Of a stretch of DNA of 64,000 nt, positions 1-9,730 are shown piece by piece. This DNA comes from Enterococcus sp. HY326 (GTDB lineage Bacteria > Bacillota > Bacilli > Lactobacillales > Enterococcaceae): NCBI RefSeq assembly GCF_026157065.1, contig NZ_JANLGQ010000001.1:496001-560000 (forward strand). The letters run 5' to 3'. A program made the translations under genes and the position numbers. The notes under the pieces are model-generated. The model did not search any database, had not been told where the DNA came from, and was given only the letters and a program-made list of their open reading frames with translations. Positions within the stretch are counted from its first letter, which is position 1. Each line of letters starts with the position of its first letter.

Positions 1-22
1 GTGTAAAAACTAATTTCAACAC
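1..22 (-). CDS. Possible 5' end of a gene running off the left edge
   Basis: On the minus strand an AAGGAGG motif (29-35) is followed at 6-9 nt by in-frame GTG (22-20) and TTG (19-17) codons. The reading frame MLKLVFT then runs off the left edge. A TATAAT hexamer lies upstream at 68-73 (minus). Only seven codons are visible, so neither product nor reality can be established. The ribosome-binding site is the main support. Confidence 0.3.
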
Positions 23-64
23 ACAACACCTCCTTACGGGGCAGTTGCCTGTGAATTAGTTTTT
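5..64 (-). promoter_or_regulatory. Long stem-loop enclosing a putative RBS
   Basis: AAAAACTAATT (5-15) is perfectly complementary to AATTAGTTTTT (54-64). The loop holds the AAGGAGG motif of the possible edge gene. If transcription starts just downstream of TATAAT at 68-73 (minus), the first transcribed bases would pair with the first codons of that gene. This could be a translational control hairpin or simply a terminator-like repeat. Confidence 0.35.
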
Positions 65-112
65 CCATTATAAATTACGCAGCAACGCCTTTTTACCCAT
101 GAACGTCTCAAC

Positions 113-193
113 AAAAAGCTGTTTCCTATTTAGAAATCCTTTTGCCAACAACAAAGGTTATTGGTAAGGGATTCAATAGGAAACAGCTTTTTT
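113..193 (-). terminator. Rho-independent terminator after the OTC gene
   Basis: Long inverted repeat: AAAAAGCTGTTTCCTATT (113-130) pairs with AATAGGAAACAGCTTTTT (175-192). An imperfect inner stem lies between the arms. A and T runs at both ends mean it could work on either strand. It lies directly downstream of the minus-strand gene that ends at 197. Confidence 0.8.
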
Positions 194-196
194 GTT

Positions 197-1216
197 TTAA
201 ACCTTTGGAATAAATAAATTTCCTAAGGTTGCCGCCATAATCGCTTTGATTGAATGCATCCGATTCTCAGCCTGTTCAAACTGTTTAGCAAAAGGACTGT
301 TGAAGACCTCATCAGTGATTTCCATCTCAGTCAGGCCAAATTCATTAAAAATTTTCTGGCCATACTCAGTTTGCGTATCATGAAAAGCCGGCAGGCAATG
401 CAGAACAATCAAGTTACCTCCTTGATTGCCGGTTGCCGCCACCATCTCACTGTTAATTTGATAAGGTTGCAGCGCTTCAATCCGCTCAGCAAATTTATCT
501 TCTTCCCCCATTGATACCCAAACATCAGTATACAAAACATTAGCGCCTTTGACACCCGTTTGAATATCGTCAGTAATCAACAGCTGGGCCCCAGAATCTT
601 TAGCAAACCCTTGGGCTAATTCAACAACTTCTTTAGCTGGTTGAAGGGATTGTGGTGAAACAATCCGCATATGAACACCTAAAATAGCTCCTGTTACTAA
701 AAGACTATTCGCCATATTGTTACGTCCGTCCCCCACATAAGTAAACGTGATGTCAGCTAGGCTGCCAAAATTTTCTTTCACCGTCATGAAGTCAGCAATC
801 ATCTGAGTTGGATGCCACAGATCAGTTAGGCCATTCCAGACCGGCACTCCAGAATATTTCGCCAAGTCCGCGACAACCTGTTGGCTAAAGCCGCGAAACT
901 CAATTCCATCAAACATGCTACCTAAAACCTGAGCAGTATCAGCAACGGATTCTTTTTTCCCTAGTTGAATATCCTGTGCCCCTAAAAATTCCGGATGGGC
1001 CCCTAAGTCATTTGCTGCAACCGTAAAAGCGGCCCGTGTTCGTGTCGAAGTTTTTTCAAATAATAATGCAATATTTTTCCCTGCTAAATATTGATGGGGA
1101 ATATTTTTTTGTTTCAGCTCTTTTAAATGCAGCGCAAAATCAATTAAGTGCAACAATTCCGCTTGGCTAAAATCTTTTTCAGCTAAAAAACTTTTTCCTT
1201 GAAAAATCGAATTCAT
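197..1216 (-). CDS. argF: Ornithine carbamoyltransferase
   Basis: Cytosolic OTCase: carbamoyl phosphate + ornithine <-> citrulline + phosphate, in arginine synthesis or, run backwards, the arginine deiminase pathway (arcB). Visible motifs are STRTR (carbamoyl-phosphate loop), HPTQ, HCLP and the SMG ornithine loop in VWVSMGEE. The SMG loop argues for OTCase rather than putrescine carbamoyltransferase. The open frame reaches back to 1249, but ATG at 1216 has GAGG about 8 nt upstream and gives 339 aa, the usual length. No other arginine gene is present in the window, so the catabolic or anabolic role is undecided. Confidence 0.93.
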   Translation of the reverse strand: MNSIFQGKSFLAEKDFSQAELLHLIDFALHLKELKQKNIPHQYLAGKNIALLFEKTSTRTRAAFTVAANDLGAHPEFLGAQDIQLGKKESVADTAQVLGSMFDGIEFRGFSQQVVADLAKYSGVPVWNGLTDLWHPTQMIADFMTVKENFGSLADITFTYVGDGRNNMANSLLVTGAILGVHMRIVSPQSLQPAKEVVELAQGFAKDSGAQLLITDDIQTGVKGANVLYTDVWVSMGEEDKFAERIEALQPYQINSEMVAATGNQGGNLIVLHCLPAFHDTQTEYGQKIFNEFGLTEMEITDEVFNSPFAKQFEQAENRMHSIKAIMAATLGNLFIPKV

Positions 1217-1285
1217 AATCTCTACCTCTTCATTTGTTTGTTTATACATTATTATACATAAAAAAACTTAAATATCCAGTATTTT

Positions 1286-1299
1286 TAAATAATTATTCA
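1286..1299. promoter_or_regulatory. Possible ARG box (ArgR/AhrC operator)
   Basis: TAAATAATTATTCA fits the general ARG-box pattern TGNATWWWWATNCA with one mismatch on either strand. It lies 70 bp upstream of the OTC start. A TATAAT (minus, 1251-1256) sits between it and the gene. The match is in AT-rich DNA, so chance is a real alternative. Confidence 0.35.
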
Positions 1300-1387
1300 A
1301 CTCAAGAAAATCTTTTCCTTTAGAATATGGCATTAGCGCATTTCATGATAAAATGTTAATCAAAATGGTTAAAAAAGGTTGATGCAA

Positions 1388-2065
1388 ATGAAAAAAATAT
1401 TAGTGATTGAAGACAATAATGAATTAAATGAAATGCTGGCAACAATTTTAGCGGATGATTACCATGTTCAGCCGGCTTACTCAGGGACTGAAGGCCTGCT
1501 ATATTTTCAACAAGATGAGTTTGATTTAGTTTTGCTGGATCGGATGCTGCCGGGAAAAGACGGCGGCGAAGTTCTAGCAGAGATTCGCAAACATTCTCAA
1601 ATACCGGTTATTTTTCTGACGGCGTTAACAGACCAGCAGGAAATTTCTCAGCTTTTGCTGGCAGGGGCCAATGATTATCTGACCAAACCTTTTAATATTG
1701 ATGAGTTGAAGGCCAGAATTATCGTGCAATTGCGAAATCAAGCAGCTGTTCCTGTAGAAGAAACCGAAACTAGCCATTGCTACAAGAATTTAACTCTTTT
1801 ACCGGATACCTTTGAGCTGAAAAAAGATGAAACAGTCGTGGCCCTTAAAAAGAAGGAGTTTGAAATTTTCACCCTTCTATTGAATCATCCAAAAAAAGTT
1901 TACACAAAAGAAATGCTCTATGAAGAAATTTGGGGCGAAGCCTATTATGGTGATGAAAATACCATCAATGTCCACATCAGCAACCTGCGAAAAAAAATTA
2001 AGCAATTGGATGATGCAGAGCCCTATATTGCAACTGTTTGGGGCATTGGTGTCAAACTTGCCTAG
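1388..2065 (+). CDS. OmpR-family response regulator
   Basis: Two-component DNA-binding regulator of about 225 aa. The N-terminal receiver domain has the acidic pair in VIEDN, the phospho-acceptor Asp in LLDRMLPG, the LTAL Thr and the KPF Lys. The C-terminal half is a winged-helix Trans_reg_C domain (KKEFEIFTLL... ENTINVHISNLRKKI). Candidate starts are TTG 1379, ATG 1382 and ATG 1388. AAAAAAGG ends at 1378, so ATG 1388 has the best spacing (9 nt). The cognate kinase follows 33 bp downstream. A convergent ABC transporter with a repeat-bearing promoter is the likely target (inference). Confidence 0.9.
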   Translation: MKKILVIEDNNELNEMLATILADDYHVQPAYSGTEGLLYFQQDEFDLVLLDRMLPGKDGGEVLAEIRKHSQIPVIFLTALTDQQEISQLLLAGANDYLTKPFNIDELKARIIVQLRNQAAVPVEETETSHCYKNLTLLPDTFELKKDETVVALKKKEFEIFTLLLNHPKKVYTKEMLYEEIWGEAYYGDENTINVHISNLRKKIKQLDDAEPYIATVWGIGVKLA

Positions 2066-2098
2066 GTCCTTTAAAAAACTTCAAAAGGAGGAAAGCCG

Positions 2099-2989
2099 AT
2101 GCTCTGGTTAATGACAGCAATTGCCCTCATCTTAGTGGTGATTCTAGCAGTAGTCTTATCAGAATTAAAAAAATACCATGATCAACTGGCTATCATTACT
2201 GATAATGAGACCAATTTGGAATTAAAAACCCATTCCCGTCTGCGCTCTTTTCAGCAGATTGTTTTACTAAATAATCAAATGATTCGCAATCATAAACAAG
2301 CACGCCATCAGCTGGTCAACGAGACAAAGCAGTTGGAACAAGCGATTCATAATATTTCCCACGATTTGCGAACCCCCTTGACGGTGGCGGGTGGCTATGT
2401 GCAGCTCTTGGAAAAGGATGATCAGGCAACAGAAAAACAACAGGAGCTACTGAGAAAAATCTCAACGAATTTAGGCACAGTGGAGCAGCATTTAGAACAG
2501 CTTCTCAATTATCAGCGGCTAATTGAAGATCAAATTCAGCCGACATTTGCCGAAGTGAATGTCTCCCGGCTGTTGCAGGAAGAGCTGCTGAATCTTTACC
2601 AATCCTTTGTAGAAGCAGATATCGAGATGGCCGTTGATATTCAGCCGGAGCTTAGCTTGATTACTGATAGTAAGCTGTTACGACGGATTTTTCAAAATAT
2701 TTTGGGAAATATTTTAAATCACGGGACTGAGGCTGCCTCACTACAGCTAAAAGAAAGCGGAAATCAGCTAATTTTAATCGCAGAAAATCATTTAGCCACA
2801 CCAATCCTTCATCCGGAAAAATTAACAGAACGCTTTTACACTGAGGACTTATCCCGTCAAAGCCAAAACTCTGGACTTGGTCTTTTTATTGTGAAGGAGC
2901 TGGTAATACGCTTATCAGGAAAGATGACCATCCAAGCGCAGGCTGAAAGCTTTAAAGTTACGATTGTTTTTTTCAAAAAGGCCCCATAA
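2099..2989 (+). CDS. Membrane sensor histidine kinase
   Basis: A 296-aa kinase with one N-terminal membrane segment (residues ~3-20) and essentially no extracellular domain. It has a short linker, then a HisKA domain with H-box NISHDLRTPLT (His ~90) and a HATPase_c domain (N-box region ILGNILNHG; G-box SGLGLFIVKEL). Strong AAAGGAGG at 2084-2091. The lack of a sensor domain is typical of intramembrane-sensing kinases that work with ABC transporters in peptide-antibiotic responses. The signal itself cannot be read from the sequence. Confidence 0.9.
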   Translation: MLWLMTAIALILVVILAVVLSELKKYHDQLAIITDNETNLELKTHSRLRSFQQIVLLNNQMIRNHKQARHQLVNETKQLEQAIHNISHDLRTPLTVAGGYVQLLEKDDQATEKQQELLRKISTNLGTVEQHLEQLLNYQRLIEDQIQPTFAEVNVSRLLQEELLNLYQSFVEADIEMAVDIQPELSLITDSKLLRRIFQNILGNILNHGTEAASLQLKESGNQLILIAENHLATPILHPEKLTERFYTEDLSRQSQNSGLGLFIVKELVIRLSGKMTIQAQAESFKVTIVFFKKAP

Positions 2990-3025
2990 AAATGGCGAGA
3001 ACAATGATTCGTTCTCGCCATTTTT
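2988..3025. terminator. Bidirectional terminator between kinase and permease
   Basis: AAAATGGCGAGAAC (2989-3002) pairs with GTTCTCGCCATTTT (3011-3024), loop of 8 nt, T run to 3025. It overlaps the kinase stop codon and ends just before the convergent permease stop, so it can serve both transcripts. Confidence 0.9.
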
Positions 3026-3028
3026 ATT

Positions 3029-3796
3029 TTATAAATCCTGCTTATTGAAAATCCGATTGGAAAGCATCAAGCAAAAAACCATTGTAATAATCGAACCTGC
3101 AAAGGCCGGCAGCATATCACCAAAGTTACTCAAAGTCCCGCTGACCAAGCTATCCATCCCACCTTGGAAGTCGATAAATTCCAAAACTTTCCAGTCTTGT
3201 TTAAAGATGTGCAACGTATTGATAATTGTTGGCAAAATGATTGCGAGAATAATACAGACAGCCGTGTTCTTTGTTAGGTAAAGAACGATAATGATTAAAG
3301 AAGAGATAGCTGCTAACATTAACAAGAGTCCAAACATATAGTAGACAAGGGTTGCAACTTGTTCACCATTTTCAAAGCCGGCTCCACCAACGATGGTGCC
3401 GACAACAAAGCTGACTGCCATAATCCCTAAGATTTGAGCGAATAAAACCGTCATAAAGCTGATAAATTTCCCAAAGAAGAAGCTGGTACGGGAAACGCCG
3501 ACAGTCACGATATTTTTCAGAGTTCCTTTAGAATACTCACTACCCAACACTAAAATAATCAAAGGTAGCATGAAATACAGTAACATTGAAGTCAGACTCA
3601 ATTGGATTGCCGTAAACCCAGTTATGCTTGAAACAGAGTTCCCGCTAGTCGCAGATTCGCCATTGACTGTGACCATTGTGACCGTCGACATTGAAAAAAT
3701 AGCGATTAAAGTAAAAATGAAGACAATCGCTTCAGTAATCCAAAAACTCTTAGTGTGCAACAACCGATAAAAATCCCCACGAATAAAATTAAACAT
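3029..3796 (-). CDS. ABC-2 type transporter permease
   Basis: About 255-aa membrane protein with roughly six hydrophobic segments. The N-terminus (FNFIRGDFYRLLHTKSFW) is typical of the small permeases of lantibiotic-immunity/antimicrobial-peptide exporters (ABC2_membrane family). The ATPase gene lies 13 bp upstream on the same strand, so the two form one transporter. GTG 3805 is possible, but it abuts GGAGA. ATG 3796 has about 10 nt spacing and is preferred. Convergence with the two-component system suggests a resistance or export role (inference). Confidence 0.88.
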   Translation of the reverse strand: MFNFIRGDFYRLLHTKSFWITEAIVFIFTLIAIFSMSTVTMVTVNGESATSGNSVSSITGFTAIQLSLTSMLLYFMLPLIILVLGSEYSKGTLKNIVTVGVSRTSFFFGKFISFMTVLFAQILGIMAVSFVVGTIVGGAGFENGEQVATLVYYMFGLLLMLAAISSLIIIVLYLTKNTAVCIILAIILPTIINTLHIFKQDWKVLEFIDFQGGMDSLVSGTLSNFGDMLPAFAGSIITMVFCLMLSNRIFNKQDL

Positions 3797-3809
3797 ATTT
3801 TCCACTCTC

Positions 3810-4715
3810 CTAATTCATCACTAATTCTTTAAAGTAAGTTTCTAAGCTTTCTCCCTCAAGGGAAATACCGTCAATTGCCAAGTCCGCCATCGTCAATTCC
3901 CGCACGATTTGGCGAATCGGTGTTTCCAGTTGGTAAACATTAATCTGATGTTGTCCGACAACCTTACAATCTTCAATCGCCATTTGGCCCAAAGTCTGCA
4001 AGGCTTTTTTAACATCGTCAACTTCAATTTTAATAAAGGCTTGGGCCTTCAAATCAAATTCCTCTTTGGTCATTTCCTGCACTAGCAAGCCATCTTTGAT
4101 AAAGCCAAAACGAGTAGCTACTTGATACAATTCATCTAGGATATGACTAGAAATTAAAATTGTCATGCCTTCTTCTCGGTTGAGCTTGAGTAAAAGCTCT
4201 CGAAACTCGACAATCGCTACCGGATCTAAGCCGTTAATAGGTTCATCCAGAATCAGAAAATCTGGTTTATTTAATAGGGCAATTGCTAGACCCAGCTTTT
4301 GCTTCATCCCTAGAGAGAAGTTTTTATATTTCTTTTTGCCGGTATCTTCTAAATCAACGAATTTCAGCGCTTTAGCAACCGCATCTTTTTCGATGACCCC
4401 GTTAATTTTGCAATAATATTTTAGATTTTGCTCGGCTGTCAGCTGGTCATAGGCGACTGGTGTTTCAATAATATTCCCTACCCGTTTCAGCTCTTTGATA
4501 TAGTCTTTTTCGTTTTGATTCCCAAACAGCTGGATGCTACCGCTACTCGGTTGAATCATCCGGACGATGGTCTTAAGTAACGTCGTTTTCCCTGCACCAT
4601 TACGCCCAACCAAGCCGTAGATATCACCTTTGCGAATTGTCATAGTGATATCCTGGAGAGCCTGCTGCTTGCCAAATTTTTTATTTACACCTGATAGATT
4701 TAAGATAGTTTCCAT
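3810..4715 (-). CDS. ABC transporter ATP-binding protein
   Basis: 301-aa ATPase with Walker A GRNGAGKTT, signature FSLGMKQKL, Walker B FLILDEPINGLDP and the H-loop SSH. The C-terminal extension of ~80 residues after the ABC core is common in BcrA/lantibiotic-type exporters. AAGGAGGAG precedes ATG 4715. It is first in a two-gene operon with the permease. Its promoter region carries 11-bp-spaced TTAA repeats that could bind the neighbouring OmpR-type regulator. Confidence 0.9.
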   Translation of the reverse strand: METILNLSGVNKKFGKQQALQDITMTIRKGDIYGLVGRNGAGKTTLLKTIVRMIQPSSGSIQLFGNQNEKDYIKELKRVGNIIETPVAYDQLTAEQNLKYYCKINGVIEKDAVAKALKFVDLEDTGKKKYKNFSLGMKQKLGLAIALLNKPDFLILDEPINGLDPVAIVEFRELLLKLNREEGMTILISSHILDELYQVATRFGFIKDGLLVQEMTKEEFDLKAQAFIKIEVDDVKKALQTLGQMAIEDCKVVGQHQINVYQLETPIRQIVRELTMADLAIDGISLEGESLETYFKELVMN

Positions 4716-5109
4716 TTTTAACTCCTCCTTGTTTACAAGAACATCATATCAAGTCTTCCTAAATCAGCTCTTAACTAAATGTTAATTGATTCTTAACTGC
4801 GAAAAACTAAATCTTAATTTGTTGAATACAAAAAAGACTGCACCATAAGTTCTAAAGAATCTTTCAGCAATCTTCCATTTGTACACAGCTAATTTCCATA
4901 CGTGCCTGCGGAAACGGTAGCCAATAGCCACCTTTACAAAAAACTTGTGAGATGGCCTGATTCTATTAGAACTGATAATCCAGTCTGATTTAGTTTTATT
5001 AGTTAAGTTTCAACAAAGTGGGTCTCATATAAAAAAACAACCGGCATCAAATAAGGATTCTACAAAACCTTTCACGATGATCCTATGTGCCCAGTCAGAT
5101 TGTCAATTA
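4716..5109. other. Intergenic region, ABC operon promoter
   Basis: 394 bp without a convincing gene. It contains the TTAA repeat block near the ABC operon. The remaining 280 bp toward the acetyltransferase show no recognisable motif on either strand. Confidence 0.5.
4771..4818 (-). promoter_or_regulatory. Direct repeats, likely response-regulator boxes
   Basis: On the minus strand GTTAAG, ATTAAC and GTTAAG recur with an exact 11-bp period (TTAA cores at 4793, 4782 and 4771). A fourth ATTAAG at 4814 is off phase by 1 bp. Spacing of one helical turn and TTAA half-sites are typical for OmpR/PhoB-family regulators (SaeR- and PhoP-type boxes). A possible -10 TATGAT follows at about 4745-4750 with no good -35, as expected for an activated promoter. 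Confidence 0.5.
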
Positions 5110-5613
5110 TTAAATCATTTTCTCGAAATAAACGAAGAAGACTTCCTCATCCAAAAATAAAAATGGTTCAGAAGCTTGATGCGTAAATTGAAAGCCAGAT
5201 TTAGTCAATACTTTTTGTGAGGCAAGATTGTTATTGGTAGTATAAGCGAGGATTTTTTTCAAGCCTAAAGTCTGTGCCTCAATTGAAATCAGGTCAACTG
5301 CCTGCGTTGCCATGCCTTTTCCAAGACTGCCTTCACCAATTCGATACCCTAGTTCAGCACTTTGCTGCTGCCAATTGCAATCTGTTAAATTTATCCGTCC
5401 AATTACCTGGCCAGCTTCATTTACAATTAAATAGAAGAAAGATTGCTGATTGGCTTGTTCCATCAGCAACGCCTCATTTCGTCCTTGAAATTCCTCTGGT
5501 AAAAAATAATCATCCCCTCGATCTGGGATATGCTGGCGAAAAAAATTTCGGTTTTCTTCCTCAAATTCCAGTAGTTCTGGGAATTTTTCGCTCGTTAATG
5601 GAACCAGTCGCAT
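5110..5613 (-). CDS. GNAT family N-acetyltransferase (RimJ/RimL type)
   Basis: 167-aa single-domain acetyltransferase. The acetyl-CoA-binding motif A is visible as LGYRIGEGSLGKGMATQAV, followed by NNLASQKVLTKSGF, the usual motif-B region of ribosomal-protein-Ser/Ala acetyltransferase relatives. Two ATGs are possible. GGAGG sits only 2 nt before ATG 5619 but 8 nt before ATG 5613, so the latter is chosen. Monocistronic; substrate unknown. Confidence 0.85.
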   Translation of the reverse strand: MRLVPLTSEKFPELLEFEEENRNFFRQHIPDRGDDYFLPEEFQGRNEALLMEQANQQSFFYLIVNEAGQVIGRINLTDCNWQQQSAELGYRIGEGSLGKGMATQAVDLISIEAQTLGLKKILAYTTNNNLASQKVLTKSGFQFTHQASEPFLFLDEEVFFVYFEKMI

Positions 5614-5633
5614 CTTCATTTCCTCCTTTTACT

Positions 5634-5677
5634 ATAAAAAAAGCGCCAGAATCTATCACGAGGATAAATTCTGACGC
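5634..5677 (-). terminator. Rho-independent terminator of the str operon
   Basis: GCGCCAGAATCTATC (5643-5657) pairs with GATAAATTCTGACGC (5663-5677), with a G.T/one-base mismatch and a 5-nt loop. On the minus strand the stem is followed by a run of seven Ts. It lies 46 bp beyond the tuf stop. Confidence 0.88.
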
Positions 5678-5723
5678 ATACGTCCGATCACAATGTTGCT
5701 TTAAAGGTTCAACTTAAATTGAA

Positions 5724-6911
5724 TTAAGCTTTGATTGTAGTTACAACGCCTGAACCAACAGTCCGTCCGCCTTCACGAATAGAGAAACGAGTTCCGTCTT
5801 CGATAGCGATTGGGTGGATTAATTCAACTTCCATAGTTACGTTATCACCAGGCATTACCATTTCAGTACCTTCTGGTAATTCAACTACACCAGTTACGTC
5901 AGTTGTACGGAAGTAGAACTGAGGACGGTAGTTAGTGAAGAATGGAGTGTGACGTCCGCCTTCTTCTTTTGATAAAACGTAAACTTCAGCAGAGAATTTT
6001 GTATGAGGTGTGATTGTACCAGATTTAGCTAATACTTGACCACGTTGGATGTCTTCACGAGCAACCCCACGTAATAATGCACCAATGTTGTCGCCAGCTT
6101 CAGCGTAATCCAACAATTTACGGAACATTTCAACACCTGTTACAGTAGTTTTAGCTGTTTCTTCAGCAATACCAACGATTTCAACTTCGTCACCAACGCG
6201 AACTTGTCCACGTTCAACACGACCAGTTGCAACAGTTCCACGACCAGTGATTGAGAATACATCTTCGACTGGCATCATGAAAGGTTTGTCAGTATCACGA
6301 ACTGGAGTTGGGATATATTCGTCAACTGCAGCCATTAATTCTAAGATTTTTTCTTCGTAAGAAGCGTCGCCTTCTAAAGCTTTCAAAGCAGAACCAGCAA
6401 CAACTGGAGTGTCATCGCCTGGGAAGTCGTATTCAGACAATAAGTCACGAACTTCCATTTCAACTAATTCTAATAACTCTTCGTCATCAACCATATCAAC
6501 TTTGTTTAAGAAAACAACGATGTAAGGTACACCAACGTTACGAGATAACAAGATGTGTTCACGAGTTTGAGGCATAGGACCATCAGCAGCAGATACTACT
6601 AAGATCGCGCCGTCCATTTGTGCAGCACCAGTAATCATGTTTTTAACGTAGTCTGCGTGTCCTGGGCAGTCAACGTGAGCATAGTGACGTGCGTCAGTTT
6701 CATATTCAACGTGAGCAGTTGAGATAGTGATTCCGCGTTCGCGTTCTTCAGGAGCGCCATCGATTTGATCATAAGCCATCGCTTCTGCTCCGCCTTTTTT
6801 AGCTAGAACAGTTGTGATTGCTGCTGTAAGAGTTGTTTTACCATGGTCAACGTGTCCGATAGTACCAATGTTAACGTGTGGTTTAGAACGGTCGAATTTT
6901 TCTTTTGCCAT
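5724..6911 (-). CDS. tuf: Elongation factor Tu
   Basis: 395-aa GTPase that delivers aminoacyl-tRNA to the ribosomal A site. The G-domain motifs are complete: GHVDHGKTT (G1), the RGITI switch region (G2), DCPGHADY (G3) and NKVDM (G4). The two beta-barrel domains follow, ending SGVVTTIKA. Full family length. It is last in the rpsL-rpsG-fusA-tuf operon, 134 bp after fusA. That gap could hold an extra promoter, but none is clear. Confidence 0.99.
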   Translation of the reverse strand: MAKEKFDRSKPHVNIGTIGHVDHGKTTLTAAITTVLAKKGGAEAMAYDQIDGAPEERERGITISTAHVEYETDARHYAHVDCPGHADYVKNMITGAAQMDGAILVVSAADGPMPQTREHILLSRNVGVPYIVVFLNKVDMVDDEELLELVEMEVRDLLSEYDFPGDDTPVVAGSALKALEGDASYEEKILELMAAVDEYIPTPVRDTDKPFMMPVEDVFSITGRGTVATGRVERGQVRVGDEVEIVGIAEETAKTTVTGVEMFRKLLDYAEAGDNIGALLRGVAREDIQRGQVLAKSGTITPHTKFSAEVYVLSKEEGGRHTPFFTNYRPQFYFRTTDVTGVVELPEGTEMVMPGDNVTMEVELIHPIAIEDGTRFSIREGGRTVGSGVVTTIKA

Positions 6912-7045
6912 TTTAATTTGTTCCCCCTAGGTTTTTAAGTTAATATTTTTTGATAGGTAGAACCGTCCTGGCAAGGACAGCTCTCCCTCTATCGCAATTT
7001 TAGAATGATTGTCAAAAATGTGACAACCAAGCTTAAAAGCTGGTA

Positions 7046-9130
7046 TTACTCAGATTTGCCGCCGTTTTTCTTGATGATTTCTTCTTGAACAGACTTAGGC
7101 ACATCTTCGTAATGGTCAAAGGTCATTGTAAATGTACCACGACCTTGAGTTGCTGAACGTAAAGTAGTTGCATAACCAAACATTTCAGCCAATGGAACCA
7201 TCGCACGAACTACTTGAGAGTTTCCGCGAGCTTCCATACCTTCAACACGACCACGACGAGCAGTTACGTGACCCATAATATCACCTAAGTAATCTTCTGG
7301 GATAACAACTTCAACGCCCATGATTGGTTCAAGGATAACTGGATTAGCTTTCTTAGCAGCCGCACGCAATGCCATTGAAGCGGCAACACGGAAGGCTGTT
7401 TCATTTGAATCGACATCGTGGTAAGAACCATCGTAAAGTTTTGCTTTGATATCAACCATTGGATAGCCGGCTAAGACACCGTTCTCCATAGAATCCTTCA
7501 AACCAGCTTCAACGGCTGGGATGTATTCACGAGGAACCACACCACCGACGATAGCATTTTCAAATTCAAAGCCAGCGCCTTCTTCATTCGGAGTAAATTC
7601 AATCCATACGTGACCGTATTGACCTTTACCACCAGATTGGCGAACGAATTTACCTTCCGCTTGAGTAGAAGCACGGAATGTTTCACGATAAGATACTTGA
7701 GGAGCACCTACGTTAGCTTCCACCTTGAACTCGCGACGCATACGGTCAACGATGATGTCCAAGTGAAGTTCGCCCATACCAGCGATAATTGTTTCGCCAG
7801 TTTCCGGATTTGTTTCAGCCCGGAAGGTCGGATCTTCTTCAGAAAGTTTTTGTAGAGCTGTACCCATTTTATCTTGGTCAGCTTTTGATTTAGGTTCAAT
7901 CGCAACTTGGATAACGGGTTCAGGGAATTCCATTGATTCAAGAATAACTAAATTCTTTTCATCAGATAAAGTATCCCCAGTTGTTGTATCCTTCAAACCA
8001 ACTGCCGCAGCGATATCTCCAGCGTACACTTCAGAGATTTCAGAACGAGAGTTTGCGTGCATTTGTAGGATCCGTCCAACACGTTCACGTTTACCTTTTG
8101 TTGCGTTTTGGATGTATGATCCTGATTGTAAGACACCAGAATACACACGGAAGAAAGTTAAACGACCTACGAATGGGTCAGTCATAACTTTAAAGGCTAA
8201 AGCAGAGAAAGGAGCGCTGTCGTCAGCAGGACGTTCAACTTCTTCATCTGTCTTAGGATCGATACCTTTGATTGCTTCGATATCTAATGGTGAAGGCAAG
8301 TAGTCTAACACGGCATCCAATAATAATTGAACCCCTTTGTTTTTGAAGGCAGAACCACAAAGGACTGGGTAAAATTCAACGTTAACGGTTGCTTTACGGA
8401 TACCTTCTTTTAGTTCGGCTTCAGTGATTTCTTCGCCTTCTAAATATTTCATTGTTAAATCTTCGTCTGTTTCAGCAACAGCTTCGATTAACTTTTCACG
8501 CCATTCAGTTGCTAATTCTAAATAATCAGCAGGAATGTCGGTTTCTTCAATTTCAGTACCCAAGTCGTTGACGTACATTTCAGCTTTCATTTTGACTAAG
8601 TCAATAATTCCAGTGAAATCATCTTCAGCGCCGATTGGGATTTGAATTGGATGAGCATTTGCTTGTAAACGATCGTGTAAAGTTGTTACAGAGTATAAGA
8701 AATCTGCCCCAATTTTATCCATTTTGTTTGCAAATACAATCCGGGGAACACCATAAGTAGTCGCTTGACGCCAAACAGTTTCGGTTTGTGGTTCAACCCC
8801 AGACTGAGCATCAAGAACTGTTACAGCACCATCAAGAACCCGCAATGAACGTTCTACTTCAACTGTGAAGTCCACGTGTCCAGGAGTGTCAATGATGTTG
8901 ATACGATGACCTTTCCATTGTGCAGTCGTCGCAGCTGATGTGATAGTAATACCACGTTCTTGTTCTTGTTCCATCCAGTCCATTTGAGAAGCTCCTTCAT
9001 GAGTTTCACCAATTTTATGGATTTTACCAGTATAGTACAAGATCCGTTCAGTCGCAGTTGTTTTACCGGCGTCAATATGGGCCATGATACCGATGTTACG
9101 AGTGTTTTCTAACGAAAATTCTCTGGCCAT
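7046..9130 (-). CDS. fusA: Elongation factor G
   Basis: 694-aa translational GTPase that drives translocation and, with RRF, ribosome recycling. G1 is AHIDAGKTT, the G2 region is [12 protein letters not shown]3 is DTPGHVDF and G4 is NKMDK. Domains II-V follow, ending [21 protein letters not shown]. Usual bacterial length with no internal damage. It lies in the str operon between rpsG and tuf. Confidence 0.99.
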   Translation of the reverse strand: MAREFSLENTRNIGIMAHIDAGKTTATERILYYTGKIHKIGETHEGASQMDWMEQEQERGITITSAATTAQWKGHRINIIDTPGHVDFTVEVERSLRVLDGAVTVLDAQSGVEPQTETVWRQATTYGVPRIVFANKMDKIGADFLYSVTTLHDRLQANAHPIQIPIGAEDDFTGIIDLVKMKAEMYVNDLGTEIEETDIPADYLELATEWREKLIEAVAETDEDLTMKYLEGEEITEAELKEGIRKATVNVEFYPVLCGSAFKNKGVQLLLDAVLDYLPSPLDIEAIKGIDPKTDEEVERPADDSAPFSALAFKVMTDPFVGRLTFFRVYSGVLQSGSYIQNATKGKRERVGRILQMHANSRSEISEVYAGDIAAAVGLKDTTTGDTLSDEKNLVILESMEFPEPVIQVAIEPKSKADQDKMGTALQKLSEEDPTFRAETNPETGETIIAGMGELHLDIIVDRMRREFKVEANVGAPQVSYRETFRASTQAEGKFVRQSGGKGQYGHVWIEFTPNEEGAGFEFENAIVGGVVPREYIPAVEAGLKDSMENGVLAGYPMVDIKAKLYDGSYHDVDSNETAFRVAASMALRAAAKKANPVILEPIMGVEVVIPEDYLGDIMGHVTARRGRVEGMEARGNSQVVRAMVPLAEMFGYATTLRSATQGRGTFTMTFDHYEDVPKSVQEEIIKKNGGKSE

Positions 9131-9193
9131 TCTACTTTTTTCTCCTCTCTGTATATCGAGTGTATAGATAAGATTTTCTTGAAAAAGAAAATC

Positions 9194-9664
9194 TTACCAA
9201 CGATAATGTGCAAATGCACGGTTGGCATCAGCCATTTTATGTGTGTCTTCACGTTTCTTAACTGAAGCACCAGTGTTGTTAGCGGCATCCATGATTTCTT
9301 TAGCTAAACGTTCTTCCATAGTGTGTTCACCACGAAGACGCGCATAGTTAACAATCCAACGAAGACCTAAAGTTGTGCGACGTTCTGGACGTACTTCAAC
9401 TGGGACTTGGTAGTTTGAACCCCCAACACGACGTGCTTTAACTTCAAGCACGGGCATAACATTTTTCATAGCTTGTTCAAAGACTTCTAATGGATCATTA
9501 CCAGTAGATTCTTTGATGTTGTTAAAAGCGTTATAAATGATATTAGCAGCTGTTCCGCGTTTTCCGTCAACCATTACACGGTTGATTAAGCGAGTTACTA
9601 ATTTTGAGTTATACATTGGATCTGGTAAAACATCACGTTTTGCAACAGGACCTTTACGAGGCAT
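9194..9664 (-). CDS. rpsG: 30S ribosomal protein S7
   Basis: 156 aa, starting [16 protein letters not shown] and ending RAFAHYRW, the standard S7 sequence. S7 nucleates assembly of the 30S head by binding the 3' domain of 16S rRNA. GGAGGAG is about 8 nt before the ATG. It lies 66 bp after rpsL in the same operon. Confidence 0.99.
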   Translation of the reverse strand: MPRKGPVAKRDVLPDPMYNSKLVTRLINRVMVDGKRGTAANIIYNAFNNIKESTGNDPLEVFEQAMKNVMPVLEVKARRVGGSNYQVPVEVRPERRTTLGLRWIVNYARLRGEHTMEERLAKEIMDAANNTGASVKKREDTHKMADANRAFAHYRW

Positions 9665-9730
9665 CCGTAACTCCTCCTTCCGAAATAATCTCTTCTATTA
9701 TAATATTGTTAGTTTCACTAATAATTGAAA

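Noticed and set aside
7498-8303. Several short open frames inside fusA and tuf
   Set aside because: Shadows of highly biased coding sequence in other frames, no RBS, no recognisable protein.
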